DNA of 64,000 nt. Origin: Flavobacteriaceae bacterium UBA4439 (GTDB lineage: Bacteria; Bacteroidota; Bacteroidia; Flavobacteriales; Flavobacteriaceae). Below are positions 34,709-44,057 of the stretch, in pieces. Below the pieces are notes generated by a model. That model made no database searches, was not told the DNA's origin, and saw only the letters and a program-made list of their open reading frames with translations. Location of the stretch: assembly GCA_002390455.1 (NCBI GenBank), contig DGPN01000023.1:47703-111702 (forward strand), given 5' to 3'. A program made the translations under genes and the position numbers. Every line of letters begins with the position of its first letter. Position 1 is the stretch's first letter.

Positions 34709-35471
34709 ATCCTTTTAGGCTTCTTACTTTGGCGTTTTTGATCCAGCCCTCTGATCCATTGGCAATTCGAATTTTTTGCCACTCTTGAAGTTGATCCAAC
34801 ATTTGAACTTTGGTTCCCTCATGCAATAAAAAAAGCACCTCTGCCCGAGAATTAGGTTCTGCCCACACCTCCATTTTTTCATTAAAAAGGATGCCATAGG
34901 TTGTATCGGAAGTGTTGGCAGATTTGATCACTGCAATGAATAGTGACCCGATCAACAAAAACGCAAGTATTAAGCTGGTAACAAAGAAAGTTCTTTTGAT
35001 GAATGGAATTTTATTCCACAAATAAAGTCCCCAAAAAAGAACAAACAACCACGCCAAAAGGATAATGAAATATGCCCAACCCTCTTGTGAGAAAAATTCG
35101 ATGATGTTATCTTTCAATTGGGTGACTTGTGATTTGGGCAATACTTCCACAGCATCGATGGCCATATTTTGAGCAAAAGCACTGTTGACATTGATGTCCT
35201 CGTCAGTAGGCTCGAGTTGTTTCGCTTTTTCAAAATAAAAAATACTCTCTCCCACCTGGTTCAAACGATAGTAAGAATTCCCCAAATTAAAATAGAGTTC
35301 GGCACTGTGCTGACCGCTTTCCAAAATTTGTTTGTACAGCATCACCGCTTTTTCAAATTGTCCAGCATTATAGGCGGCATTAGCGTTATCGAAAGTGATG
35401 TCTTTTTCCTGTCCCAAAGCCCCAAAGCAATGGAAAAATGACACCAGAAATAAGATCATAATCTTTCTCAT
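34701..35471 (-). CDS. batE: BatE: TPR and SH3-like domain membrane protein
   Basis: Last gene of the Bat operon. A 256-residue protein: signal peptide, TPR repeats at about 25-100 (AAYNAGQFEKAVMLYKQIL, YFNLGNSYYRLNQVGESIFYFEKA), two membrane helices around 128-175, and a C-terminal bacterial SH3 domain (VWAEPNSRAEVLFLLHEGTKVQML...GWIKNAKVRSLKGF). The TPR part should face the periplasm and bind other Bat proteins, as known for BatB/C/E complexes. Its ATG overlaps the batD stop by four bases. Confidence 0.9.
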   Translation of the reverse strand: MRKIMILFLVSFFHCFGALGQEKDITFDNANAAYNAGQFEKAVMLYKQILESGQHSAELYFNLGNSYYRLNQVGESIFYFEKAKQLEPTDEDINVNSAFAQNMAIDAVEVLPKSQVTQLKDNIIEFFSQEGWAYFIILLAWLFVLFWGLYLWNKIPFIKRTFFVTSLILAFLLIGSLFIAVIKSANTSDTTYGILFNEKMEVWAEPNSRAEVLFLLHEGTKVQMLDQLQEWQKIRIANGSEGWIKNAKVRSLKGFK

Positions 35472-37237
35472 AATTTTTTGTCGATATTAGAAATTACAGA
35501 AAGGGCTTGGTCAAAATCCTGTTGCATCTTGGCATCGGTAGCCGGTGAGTAACGAGCCTCTTCACAGTTTTCAAGCAGGGCAATAAAAGACTGAATTTCC
35601 ATTTCTGCCAATTTTTTACTGGTCAAGATCTTCGTTATTTTATCCTTGCTGAAATCATCCACTTTGATTTTCAACCTCGCTTTCAGATAATTGAACATTG
35701 CCCTCTCGAGTGCATCGTAGAAAAGCGTTTTGTTTTTTAAGTTCTTTTTGGCTTCGCCCAAATACTTTTTGGACAAACGATTGGCTAACCGAAGTCGGGA
35801 TCCTTCAACATCGTTAGAAATTCTTTGATTTCGCTGTACCAACAGCAAAAAGGCAATCAACAAAAGTATGGGGAAGATTAACAAAGCATAAAATAGCTTA
35901 GTGTTCCAAAACTCCTTTTTGACGATGGGTTCTAAGTTGTGGTTCAATTTGATGAATCGAAATGATTCATCAGTATTGGTCAGGAGTTGCTTGGCAATGG
36001 CGGTTGAAGAATTATCATTTGAATTGTTGGCAACGGGTCCACTGTAAACATCAACGATATGTTCGCTAGATCGCAAGGTAAAATATTTTTCTTTTTTGGG
36101 ATCAAAATAGGAAAAGGATACTGGTGCAATGGGATACTTTCCCTGAAAACGGGGAACAACAGTGTAGTTGTCCTCAACATTGCCCTGCATACCGGATAGG
36201 GTAGTTTTTACATTTTCACTGTGCTCAGGTTCGAATACTTCTAGCGTATTGGGCAAAACCAATTTGGGCAAATTAAACAGTTTGAGGTTTCCATTGCCCG
36301 TCACCTTGAGTTTGATTTCAAATGACTCCGAAGCTTTTAAAGCGTTTTTATTAATCAGAGCATCAAAATTGAATTGTCCTACGGCTCCAAAGAAGTTGAC
36401 GGGTTTGCCTTTTTCGGGCAAGGGTTTTACATTGATGGTTCTTCTGCCGGCCGTAACTGTTCTAGAGGACTGTTGTAGGATACGATTTCCAAAAAAGTCC
36501 CTTCGATTTGAGGGCAAATCGATGACCAAGCTCAAACTGAGGGGTTCCAAGGTCAGTTTTCCTTTTTTTTGTGGGTAAAGGACACTTTTTTTCCAGACCA
36601 CAACACTGTAGGATTCTCCTTTGTAGGTCGCATTTTCTACTTTGAGCCGAGGGATCTCGATATTGTGGCTCCAAAAATCTGCAAACTGAGGATTCTCCAC
36701 CACTCTTCCATCTGAGATTCTCAATGGGTTTCTAAAATACAGTTTATAAACCACCGTGATGGCCTCGTTGAGATAGGGACGAGTATTGGATATTTCTGCT
36801 ACTAAATGGAGGTTGTCATCGATCAAATACTCAGGGCTATTGGGATCCCTAGGAACCTCAACCGCCTCAGTAACGTTTATTTTTATGGGACTTGTTTTAT
36901 AGATTTCTCCATCGATATTAATGGTAGCTTGTGCAATGGTTAAAGCCCCTTTCCGAGTGGGGGTCAAAAAATAGGTGTAGGTCTTGGAAAAACTTCTTTT
37001 TCCATTGATCCAAGAATTGCTGATGGACTGATTGGGACCACTAAAAACCCTAAACCCACTAAAACTGGGTGGGGTAAAATCATCCCCGTTTTCATTCATG
37101 ATAAAATCCACCCGCAGCCGCTCATTCAGCCCAAGGCTTCTTTTACTGACTTTTGCTTCAAAACTCACCCCTTGAGCCATCGCTTGACTGGTGGCCATCA
37201 TCATCACTAAAACGCTAACAAAAACATTTCTCATCAA
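35468..37237 (-). CDS. batD: BatD: oxygen-tolerance protein
   Basis: A 589-residue envelope protein. A signal peptide (VSVLVMMMATSQAMAQ) leads a long beta-rich periplasmic region with repeated immunoglobulin-like segments: the SKRSLGLNERLRVDF-type opening and PYLNEAITVVYKLYF are typical BatD stretches. A single transmembrane helix lies at about 445-463 (LFYALLIFPILLLIAFLLL), followed by a cytoplasmic helical tail. It is placed seven bases after batC and overlaps batE. Family function is attributed to aerotolerance in Bacteroides and is not understood mechanistically. Confidence 0.92.
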   Translation of the reverse strand: MMRNVFVSVLVMMMATSQAMAQGVSFEAKVSKRSLGLNERLRVDFIMNENGDDFTPPSFSGFRVFSGPNQSISNSWINGKRSFSKTYTYFLTPTRKGALTIAQATINIDGEIYKTSPIKINVTEAVEVPRDPNSPEYLIDDNLHLVAEISNTRPYLNEAITVVYKLYFRNPLRISDGRVVENPQFADFWSHNIEIPRLKVENATYKGESYSVVVWKKSVLYPQKKGKLTLEPLSLSLVIDLPSNRRDFFGNRILQQSSRTVTAGRRTINVKPLPEKGKPVNFFGAVGQFNFDALINKNALKASESFEIKLKVTGNGNLKLFNLPKLVLPNTLEVFEPEHSENVKTTLSGMQGNVEDNYTVVPRFQGKYPIAPVSFSYFDPKKEKYFTLRSSEHIVDVYSGPVANNSNDNSSTAIAKQLLTNTDESFRFIKLNHNLEPIVKKEFWNTKLFYALLIFPILLLIAFLLLVQRNQRISNDVEGSRLRLANRLSKKYLGEAKKNLKNKTLFYDALERAMFNYLKARLKIKVDDFSKDKITKILTSKKLAEMEIQSFIALLENCEEARYSPATDAKMQQDFDQALSVISNIDKKL

Positions 37238-37244
37238 TAAAACT

Positions 37245-38066
37245 TTACCAATCTTTCTGTCCTCTTACAGGAGTTCCCTGTACCTTTTCGGCATTGACTT
37301 TGTCTTGTACTTTTTTCTCTTGATTGCTCATGGCTTCCAACAAACTTTTGACCTGCTCAGGAGAAAGTTCGGTTTGTCGTGGTTTTGAGGGTTGCTCTTT
37401 TTCGGAATCACCCTGCTCGGGTTGTTTGTCTTTCTCTTGATCTCCCTCGTCTTTTTTATCTTCCTCGTCTTCACCTTCGTCACCTTCTTTGTCCTCGTCT
37501 TCTTTTCCTGAATCTTTGTCTTTATCGCCTTCTTTGTTGTCGTCTTTGTTGTCGTCTTTGTTGTCCTGATCCTGTTGATCATCTTGATCCTTTTGATCTT
37601 GCTGATCGTTTTGATCTTGATTTTGTTCTTCTTTTTCTAACAACTCTTTGGCCAATGCATAATTGTAACGGGTCTCTTCGTCCTCGGGATTGTTTCGAAG
37701 AGCATTTTTGTAGGTCTCAACTGCTTTGGCATAGTCCTTCAGTTTCATAAACACATTGCCAAGGTTATGTAAGGCATGGTGTTTGCTAGATTTGTTTTCT
37801 GCAAACTTCTGGGTTTGAAAAAAGCGTTGTTTGGCTTCGTCAAAATCTTGTTCTTGGAAATGGGTATTTCCAAGGTTGTATAAGGCTTCTGGTTTTTCGG
37901 GGGCTTTGGACAGTGCCCTTCGGTAGGCCATTTCTGCCTCGTCAAATAGCTCGGCCGAAGCTTGTTCATTCCCTTCAAAAATATGATTGATCACTTCCCC
38001 TTCTTGGGCCACTATTGATGCTCCAAATAAAAGAAAACCCCAGAAAAATATTCGATTTGGCATCAT
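37245..38066 (-). CDS. batC: BatC: TPR protein with extreme acidic low-complexity tail
   Basis: A 273-residue protein. The signal peptide begins MMPNRIFFWGFLLFG. TPR repeats (about 35-145: AYRRALSKAPEKPEALYNLG, HNLGNVFMKLKDYAKAVETY) are followed by about 85 residues made almost only of D, E, K, Q, N and G (for example QDQDNKDDNKDDNKEGDKDK), then a short conserved C-terminus. The start at 38066 forms an ATGA overlap with the batB stop, whereas a longer frame to 38099 lies wholly within batB. The tail likely stays disordered in the periplasm. Confidence 0.9.
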   Translation of the reverse strand: MMPNRIFFWGFLLFGASIVAQEGEVINHIFEGNEQASAELFDEAEMAYRRALSKAPEKPEALYNLGNTHFQEQDFDEAKQRFFQTQKFAENKSSKHHALHNLGNVFMKLKDYAKAVETYKNALRNNPEDEETRYNYALAKELLEKEEQNQDQNDQQDQKDQDDQQDQDNKDDNKDDNKEGDKDKDSGKEDEDKEGDEGEDEEDKKDEGDQEKDKQPEQGDSEKEQPSKPRQTELSPEQVKSLLEAMSNQEKKVQDKVNAEKVQGTPVRGQKDW

Positions 38067-39097
38067 TTTTCGTTGAACAAATTTAGACGTTGTACCCATT
38101 TGGTTTTGGTTTCAAATAGAAATAACTCCAACAAAATTAACAGGAATCCGGCAAAAAGAAAAGCTTGAAACTGATCTTTGTAACTTACAAATTTCTTGGC
38201 TTCAAATTCTTTTTTATCCATATTTTTTAAAGTTTCTGCTACAAAATCTAGCACGGCTTGGGTGTCGTTTCCATCCACATATTCTCCATCGGCCGACTCG
38301 GCAATTTCTTCGAGTATTGCGGCATTTCTTTTGGTTATCACTGTCACCCCTTCCAAATCCTTTTTGTAGGAATCCACCACTCCGTTGCGTTTGATGGGGA
38401 TGGGGGCTCCTTCAGCGGTACCTACCCCAAAAGTAAAAATTCTGATTCCCATATTCGCTGCTCTTTGGGCAGCAGAGGCTCCTTCTTCTGAATGATCCTC
38501 ACCGTCTGAGATCAAAAAGACTACCCTATTGGTTTGATCTTCATCGTCAAAATAAGTTCCTGAGAGATCCAAAGCTGCGTCCAAAGCTGTTCCTTGGGAG
38601 GAAAGCATGTTGGTGTTCAAAGCTTGGAGAAACATTTTGGCAGCGCCATAGTCGGTGGTGATGGGCAGCTGGGGAATGGCTTGGGCAGCATAGGCAATGA
38701 TGCCAATTCTGTCACTGGCCAGTTGATTGATGATGGCAGACACCAAGCGTTTGGACTTTTCCAATCGGTTGGGAGCAATGTCTTCAGCCAACATACTTTT
38801 GGATACATCAATAGCAAAAACAATGTCTACACCCTCTCTTTTTACGGTCTCCAATTGGGTTCCAATTTTGGGATTCACCAGGCCTAATATCAAAAGGGAA
38901 ATTCCGAGGGAAAGCATCAATAATTTCAAAGCAGGTTTGAACTTTGAACGGTGGGGGCTCAATTTTTCCATCAAACTGGATTGGGCAAATCGGTTTTGAG
39001 CCCTGCGTTTCCAGCCCATGACCAAAAAATAGGCTACCCAAAGTATGGGCAAAATACCCAAACCGTAAAAGTAAAAAGGTGCGTCCAACTGATACAT
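38063..39097 (-). CDS. batB: BatB: von Willebrand A domain membrane protein
   Basis: A 344-residue inner-membrane protein: two N-terminal helices (YGLGILPILWVAYFLVM, LLMLSLGISLLILGLVN), a VWA domain with the metal-ion-dependent adhesion site DxSxS in FAIDVSKSMLAEDIAPNRLEKSKRLV, and a C-terminal helix (FLFAGFLLILLELFLFE). It is paralogous to BatA, with nearly the same MIDAS context. The metal site presumably mediates protein contacts with the TPR proteins BatC and BatE. It is followed by batC with a four-base overlap. Confidence 0.93.
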   Translation of the reverse strand: MYQLDAPFYFYGLGILPILWVAYFLVMGWKRRAQNRFAQSSLMEKLSPHRSKFKPALKLLMLSLGISLLILGLVNPKIGTQLETVKREGVDIVFAIDVSKSMLAEDIAPNRLEKSKRLVSAIINQLASDRIGIIAYAAQAIPQLPITTDYGAAKMFLQALNTNMLSSQGTALDAALDLSGTYFDDEDQTNRVVFLISDGEDHSEEGASAAQRAANMGIRIFTFGVGTAEGAPIPIKRNGVVDSYKKDLEGVTVITKRNAAILEEIAESADGEYVDGNDTQAVLDFVAETLKNMDKKEFEAKKFVSYKDQFQAFLFAGFLLILLELFLFETKTKWVQRLNLFNEK

Positions 39098-39098
39098 A

Positions 39099-40103
39099 TC
39101 AAATAAAACTTTTAAAAAGGGTGTTTCTCATCAACCATTCTATAAAAAGCAAAGTCAGTGCCAACAATATCAAAGGCCTGAATTTTTCGTCATAGTTATA
39201 ATACTTAAACTCCTCAATTTCGGTTTTTTCCAGCTTGTTAATTTCATCATAAACCTCCTCTAACTTTTTGTTATCGGTTGCACGGAAATACAATCCTCCG
39301 GTATTTTTGGCAATGGTCTTGAGCAATTCTTCATCAATTTCCACCTTGGTCATTCCGTATTGGAATTTACCATTGGGTAAAAGTCCCACAGGTGCTCTCG
39401 CGGTTCCATTACTTCCCAATCCTATGGTGTAGGTTTTTATTTCATACTCTACGGCCAATTCACTGGCAATTTTTGGATCGATAAAGCCAGAATTGTTCAC
39501 TCCATCGGTCAACAAAATGATGACCTTACTTTTGGCACGGCTATCTTTCAGTCGGTTGACGGCGGTAGCCAAGCCCATTCCTATGGCGGTTCCATCTTCG
39601 ATCAAGCCTTCAAACTGAATTTCTCTTAATGCGTTTTTAACAATGGCACGGTCGCTGGTAATGGGGGTTTTGGTATAGCTTTCTCCAGCATATATTACCA
39701 ATCCTATTCGATCGCTCATCCGGTCATCTACAAAAGATGCTGCTACCCTTTTGAGAGCCGTCAAACGATTGGGCTTTAAATCTTGTGCCAACATACTGGA
39801 GGAAATGTCTATGGCCATAACGATGTCAATCCCTTTATTGGTTTTGGTTCTAGTGGATACATCTATGGTTTGTGGACGGGCCAAAGCCATAACAATCAGA
39901 GCCAAGGACAAAATTCTCAGAAGGAATAAGATGGGCTGCAATCGGGCTAAGAAACTGGACTTGGATCGGAAACCCTCCAAGGAGGAGATTTTTAAAACCG
40001 CTTGTGTTTTTTTGCGGCTAAAGACATACCATCCCACCAACAATGGCAGCGCAAGCAGCAACCACAGGTAGTTGGAATTCGCAAAGTAAATGCCTTCAAA
40101 CAT
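39099..40103 (-). CDS. batA: BatA: von Willebrand A domain membrane protein
   Basis: A 334-residue protein with two N-terminal transmembrane helices (NYLWLLLALPLLVGWYVF and FLLRILSLALIVMALA), a VWA domain whose MIDAS reads MAIDISSSMLAQDLKPNRL, and a C-terminal helix (LILLALTLLFIEWLM). The domain faces the periplasm in current models. It is one base from batB and two from the preceding gene, so the whole set must be one transcript. Length and architecture are normal for the family. Confidence 0.93.
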   Translation of the reverse strand: MFEGIYFANSNYLWLLLALPLLVGWYVFSRKKTQAVLKISSLEGFRSKSSFLARLQPILFLLRILSLALIVMALARPQTIDVSTRTKTNKGIDIVMAIDISSSMLAQDLKPNRLTALKRVAASFVDDRMSDRIGLVIYAGESYTKTPITSDRAIVKNALREIQFEGLIEDGTAIGMGLATAVNRLKDSRAKSKVIILLTDGVNNSGFIDPKIASELAVEYEIKTYTIGLGSNGTARAPVGLLPNGKFQYGMTKVEIDEELLKTIAKNTGGLYFRATDNKKLEEVYDEINKLEKTEIEEFKYYNYDEKFRPLILLALTLLFIEWLMRNTLFKSFI

Positions 40104-40105
40104 GC

Positions 40106-41740
40106 TTATAATTCTTTTATTAATTCAAAACTGTCCATAACCCTTTTCTCAATTAATTCGCCATAACGATCCTCTTTTTCATAGAGCAAAGTCAGATTGA
40201 TTCCACCTTGATCGAAATCAAACACATGGGTGATATAGTTACAACGAACCCTATTGTTTTTTCCTTTTTTTGGATAATCGAGCGTCCCAAAAATTTTAAG
40301 TGCGGGTATGCCCGAAAGGGTGGTAATCGCTTCCTCTTTGATCAGAATATTGACCGCTCCTCTCGATTGGAAATCGCTGATGATATTATTTATCAATTCC
40401 TGAATTTTTTCTTTTTGTTGGGCCTCTTGATCCTCTTTTGAAGGGGCATTTTCTCCCTCTTGCTTAGGTGGTTTTTGGGTAAATACCAAATCGATAAATA
40501 AAGAAGCGTCGTAATCACCAGAAGAAAAACGCAATGCTCCTCCTTTTTCTGTTTTTACCCTTCTCAACACCTCTGGTGTAGAAATTTTTACGGGAGGGGT
40601 TCCATATTGACTGGTGATCCACTCCTTATTTTTCAATTTTATGGTAGGATAGCCCATCAAAGTATCTCTCACAGGGTAAAAACCATAAATTCTTATGGCA
40701 ATTCCCAAACTTAAAATTATCAAAATTCCAAGCGAACTAAAGCCCCATTGCAATTGTTTTTTTCTTCTTTTTTTTGCCAATAAAAGACGGTATTCCTCCC
40801 TTTCTCTTATCTCTTCGGGAGTGGGTTCTGGCAGGGCTTCTTTGGTTTCTATCACCACCCCTTCCACCAACTCTCTATCTTTGGCAGTTGTACCAAACTC
40901 GGGAGTAGATCGGGCGAACTTGACCAAATCAGCGGTTTGCAATACAGTTTTGAGATTTTTGATTGTTTCCCTTTCCAATTCCAACTGCCCCGATTCTTTT
41001 AAGGCCTTCAACTTCAGCAGCAATTCATCTGTGGTACTCTCCAGAGCGGTGATTTTGGCCTCTTCCTCCAGATAGCGCCTCACCACATCAGTAAGCCGTG
41101 AATAGAACTGTTTGTATTCTTCTTGAAGGGATGGCGTTACGGCTTCTAAAGCTTTGAGTTCCTCTATGGCGCGCTCGAAAGGGGGAAGTTTTTTCTTGCG
41201 TTCTTCTCTTCTTTTTTTGGCAAAGAAAAAAACGTAAATCAATCCGACCAATAATAACACGGCCAATACCCCATAAATGATACTTTGGGTGAGGGCGTCA
41301 AAATTTTGGGCTACCACCGCAATGGGCTTGATGTCAAAAAGTTTTTGTTTGAGAGTATCTACGGGAACGTTGGCCACCTGAATCAATAGAGAATCTGAAA
41401 TTTTAGAAAAACCGTTGATCATTACCTTTTGAGGAGGCAACCAATAGGCTCCGGAATCGAACTGAATAAGGGCGTATTTTTTGGTAAAAAGATAATGACT
41501 TTGTGCTCTTAGGGTATCTATGGGACTTTCCTCTAAAACTTCAAAAGGTGCAAAAAATGGTTGCTCCGAAAAAGTAATTTGGGCTGTAGAATCGGCCTTC
41601 ACCTGAAGGATGTATTCTATTTTTTCTCCTATCCGCATTTTGGTGGTATCTACTGCCACCTCCAAATCGTAACCCGTTTGGGAAAGGCCTGAAAAAGTGG
41701 AAAAGAGACCCACCCATAAAAGCAAAATCTTTCTGGTCAT
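40106..41740 (-). CDS. Bat operon protein with two membrane helices (function unknown)
   Basis: A 544-residue protein between DUF58 and batA, a usual site for an uncharacterised partner. It has a signal peptide (ILLLWVGLFSTFSGLSQ), a beta-rich periplasmic domain resembling the start of BatD (DTTKMRIGEKIEYILQV), a helix at about 153-172, a charged cytoplasmic region (QEEYKQFYSRLTDVVRRYLEEEA), a second helix near 335-350 and a soluble C-terminal domain. The N-terminal domain may be an oxygen-tolerance-like module. No enzymatic motif is seen. Confidence 0.8.
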   Translation of the reverse strand: MTRKILLLWVGLFSTFSGLSQTGYDLEVAVDTTKMRIGEKIEYILQVKADSTAQITFSEQPFFAPFEVLEESPIDTLRAQSHYLFTKKYALIQFDSGAYWLPPQKVMINGFSKISDSLLIQVANVPVDTLKQKLFDIKPIAVVAQNFDALTQSIIYGVLAVLLLVGLIYVFFFAKKRREERKKKLPPFERAIEELKALEAVTPSLQEEYKQFYSRLTDVVRRYLEEEAKITALESTTDELLLKLKALKESGQLELERETIKNLKTVLQTADLVKFARSTPEFGTTAKDRELVEGVVIETKEALPEPTPEEIREREEYRLLLAKKRRKKQLQWGFSSLGILIILSLGIAIRIYGFYPVRDTLMGYPTIKLKNKEWITSQYGTPPVKISTPEVLRRVKTEKGGALRFSSGDYDASLFIDLVFTQKPPKQEGENAPSKEDQEAQQKEKIQELINNIISDFQSRGAVNILIKEEAITTLSGIPALKIFGTLDYPKKGKNNRVRCNYITHVFDFDQGGINLTLLYEKEDRYGELIEKRVMDSFELIKEL

Positions 41741-42607
41741 TTAGCCTCTAGATTTAAAGTAGTTCAACAATTTTTTGACATAGCTCTCGTCCAGTCTGCT
41801 GTGCAAAGTTCCTGCACCATTTTTATGAAAAAGATTTTCAAATTCACCGACCATTGAACGGTATCGTTCTGCATAGGCTTTTCTTACACTGGCCGATTGA
41901 GTATTGACCCAAGCCGTCTGCCCAGTTTCATTGTCCAACATTGGAACCAAACCGATATTGGGCATAGTTTCTTCGTGTCGGTCGTAGATTCTGATCCCGG
42001 TCAAATCGTGTTTTTTGGCAACAATCCTCAAGGTCTTTTCATAACTACTGTCCATAAAATCTGAAATCACAAAGACTATGGCTTTCTTTTTCATCACCCC
42101 TGACAAAAATTCAAAGGCATTGCTGATGCTCGTCTTTTGACTTTTTGGGTGATATTCTAGGAGTTCTCGAATGATTCGTAGAATATGTGAGCGTCCTTTT
42201 TTGGGAGGGATAAACAATTCTATTTGGTCTGAAAAGAGGATCAATCCAACTTTGTCGTTGTTTTGCATGGCGGAAAAAGACAAGGTAGCGGCAATTTCTG
42301 TCAATTCTTCTCTCTTGAATTGACCTTGGGTACCGAACAACTCCGAACCACTGACATCGATCATTAACATCAAGGTCAATTCTCTTTCTTCTTCAAAAAC
42401 TTTGACAAAGGGTTCATTGTAGCGGGCTGTCACATTCCAGTCGATGCTTCTGACATCGTCCCCATATTGATATTGTCGAACTTCACTAAAAGTCATACCC
42501 CTACCCTTGAAGGTGCTGTGGTATTCCCCTCCAAAGATGTTATCGCTCAAACGACGAGTCTTTATTTCGATCTTACGAACTTTTTTTAAGAGCTCCTTAG
42601 TATCCAT
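41741..42607 (-). CDS. DUF58 protein (MoxR-associated, vWA-like)
   Basis: A 288-residue cytoplasmic protein with the DUF58 core motif GRGMTFSEVRQYQYGDD followed by VRSIDWNVTARYNEPFVKV, then a degenerate vWA-like fold starting MLMIDVSGSELFGT that retains D-x-S-G-S. DUF58 proteins are encoded next to MoxR AAA+ ATPases throughout bacteria and are thought to be their substrates or adaptors. The gene starts 36 bases after moxR and ends directly before the next reading frame. Confidence 0.93.
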   Translation of the reverse strand: MDTKELLKKVRKIEIKTRRLSDNIFGGEYHSTFKGRGMTFSEVRQYQYGDDVRSIDWNVTARYNEPFVKVFEEERELTLMLMIDVSGSELFGTQGQFKREELTEIAATLSFSAMQNNDKVGLILFSDQIELFIPPKKGRSHILRIIRELLEYHPKSQKTSISNAFEFLSGVMKKKAIVFVISDFMDSSYEKTLRIVAKKHDLTGIRIYDRHEETMPNIGLVPMLDNETGQTAWVNTQSASVRKAYAERYRSMVGEFENLFHKNGAGTLHSRLDESYVKKLLNYFKSRG

Positions 42608-42643
42608 GAGTGCTAGAATTTGAAGTGAAAAAAGACCAGTGCT

Positions 42644-43651
42644 CTATGGAACCTCAACTTCATTGATGATTTGGCTAATCAAATCTTCTGTGGTCACATT
42701 TTCTGCTTCTGCCTCATAGGTCAATCCGATACGGTGTCTCAATACATCGTAAATGATCGCTCTAACATCTTCGGGAATGACATAGCCTCGGTGTTTTAGA
42801 AAGGCATGACATTTGGCAGCAGTGGCCAAATTGATACTTCCACGTGGAGATGCACCAAAATTGATTAAGGGTTTGATAGATGCCAAGTTATAACGTTCTG
42901 GATAACGGCTAGCAAAAACCAGATCGAGAATGTACTTTTCAATTTTTTCATCCATATAGATTTCCCTAACAGTGGCTTGTGCTGTTTCGATCTGTTTGGT
43001 TGTAACAACTGCTTTGACTTTTTCTTTGATGTTGTTGAGATTCGAACGAACGATGACTTGTTCCTCTTCCAGCTTGGGATAATCGATAATGGTTTTGAGC
43101 ATAAAACGATCCACCTGAGCTTCGGGCAGCGGATAGGTTCCTTCCTGTTCTACTGGGTTTTGGGTGGCCATGACCAAAAAGGGAGTGGGGAGTTTGAAGG
43201 TGGTATCTCCAATGGTCACCTGCTTTTCCTGCATGGCTTCAAGCAATGCAGATTGCACCTTGGCTGGAGCCCTATTGATCTCATCAGCCAAAACAAAATT
43301 GGCAAATACAGGTCCTTTTTTGATGGTGAAATCGTTTTCCTTAATGTTGTAGATCATTGTTCCAACAACATCAGCGGGAAGTAAATCGGGGGTAAACTGA
43401 ATCCTGCTGAATTGCCCTTTTACAGCTTGACTGAGGGTATTGATGGCAAGGGTTTTCGCCAGCCCAGGAACACCTTCCAAAAGGATATGACCACGACCCA
43501 ATAGACCAATAAGCAAACGCTCTATCATCTCTTTTTGCCCTATGATCACCTTATTAATTTCGAGTGTCAACAGGTCAACAAAGGCACTTTCTTTTTCAAT
43601 CTTTTCATTGATTGCCTTAATGTCAACGGTCTTGTTCATTGTTTCTTCCAT
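42644..43651 (-). CDS. MoxR family AAA+ ATPase
   Basis: First gene of the Bat operon: a 335-residue AAA+ chaperone-like ATPase. Walker A is LLEGVPGLAKT, Walker B FVLADEINRAPAKVQ, sensor 1 in MATQNPVEQEGTYPLPEAQ, and sensor 2 in GASPRGSINLA. MoxR proteins are believed to help mature metal- or vWA-containing partners. The start at 43651 is preferred over an ATG at 43693, which would lie inside the promoter box identified just upstream; Met codons at 43639 are also possible. Confidence 0.93.
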   Translation of the reverse strand: MEETMNKTVDIKAINEKIEKESAFVDLLTLEINKVIIGQKEMIERLLIGLLGRGHILLEGVPGLAKTLAINTLSQAVKGQFSRIQFTPDLLPADVVGTMIYNIKENDFTIKKGPVFANFVLADEINRAPAKVQSALLEAMQEKQVTIGDTTFKLPTPFLVMATQNPVEQEGTYPLPEAQVDRFMLKTIIDYPKLEEEQVIVRSNLNNIKEKVKAVVTTKQIETAQATVREIYMDEKIEKYILDLVFASRYPERYNLASIKPLINFGASPRGSINLATAAKCHAFLKHRGYVIPEDVRAIIYDVLRHRIGLTYEAEAENVTTEDLISQIINEVEVP

Positions 43652-43690
43652 AATAGTATCAACTAAAACATTTTTTAGGATTGTAAAATT

Positions 43691-43721
43691 CAAAAATATT
43701 TTTTTCTTGAATTGTTAACAA
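43691..43721 (-). promoter_or_regulatory. Promoter of the moxR-bat operon
   Basis: On the minus strand a TTG (43721-43719) and TATTTTTG (43698-43691) are separated by 20 bases, matching the flavobacterial TTG-N17-23-TAnnTTTG promoter in both elements. The predicted leader to the moxR ATG is about 35 bases. This is the best full promoter in the window. Confidence 0.75.
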
Positions 43722-44057
43722 TTGGTTAAAAATGGGGGTGCCGGGAGGTTTTTTTAATCTCAAATACACCCTGGTTTTGAATTTGTAATTTAAAAGAATT
43801 TAAAAAGATACGAAAGAGAAAATCGATATTATGCATTGCAAATTGATAAGTGCTTCATAAATAAACCATAGATTGAACCCCTATATTTGATTTGCCCATT
43901 TTATCGATTTCTAAAAAACCGGTTTTTTTCTTGGTTAAGAACTCTTTAAGCTATTATAACACAGTAAAGAAAATACCATTAATCCCGTATTTTAACACTT
44001 CATCTATAAGAGTAGTGTGGGTTTTTGTTAGTTTTACTCCACCAAAACTAAAACCTA
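43722..44057. other. Gene-free stretch upstream of moxR
   Basis: AT-rich, with short unsupported reading frames only. A plus-strand TATATTTG at 43882-43889 could be a -7 box for something downstream, but no TTG is found at -33. No RNA gene or repeat was recognised. Confidence 0.5.

Noticed and set aside
37379..37750. A 123-codon plus-strand frame opposite batC
   Set aside because: It is the complement of the acidic repeat region; its Leu/Arg/Cys-rich composition is an artefact of the repetitive codons.
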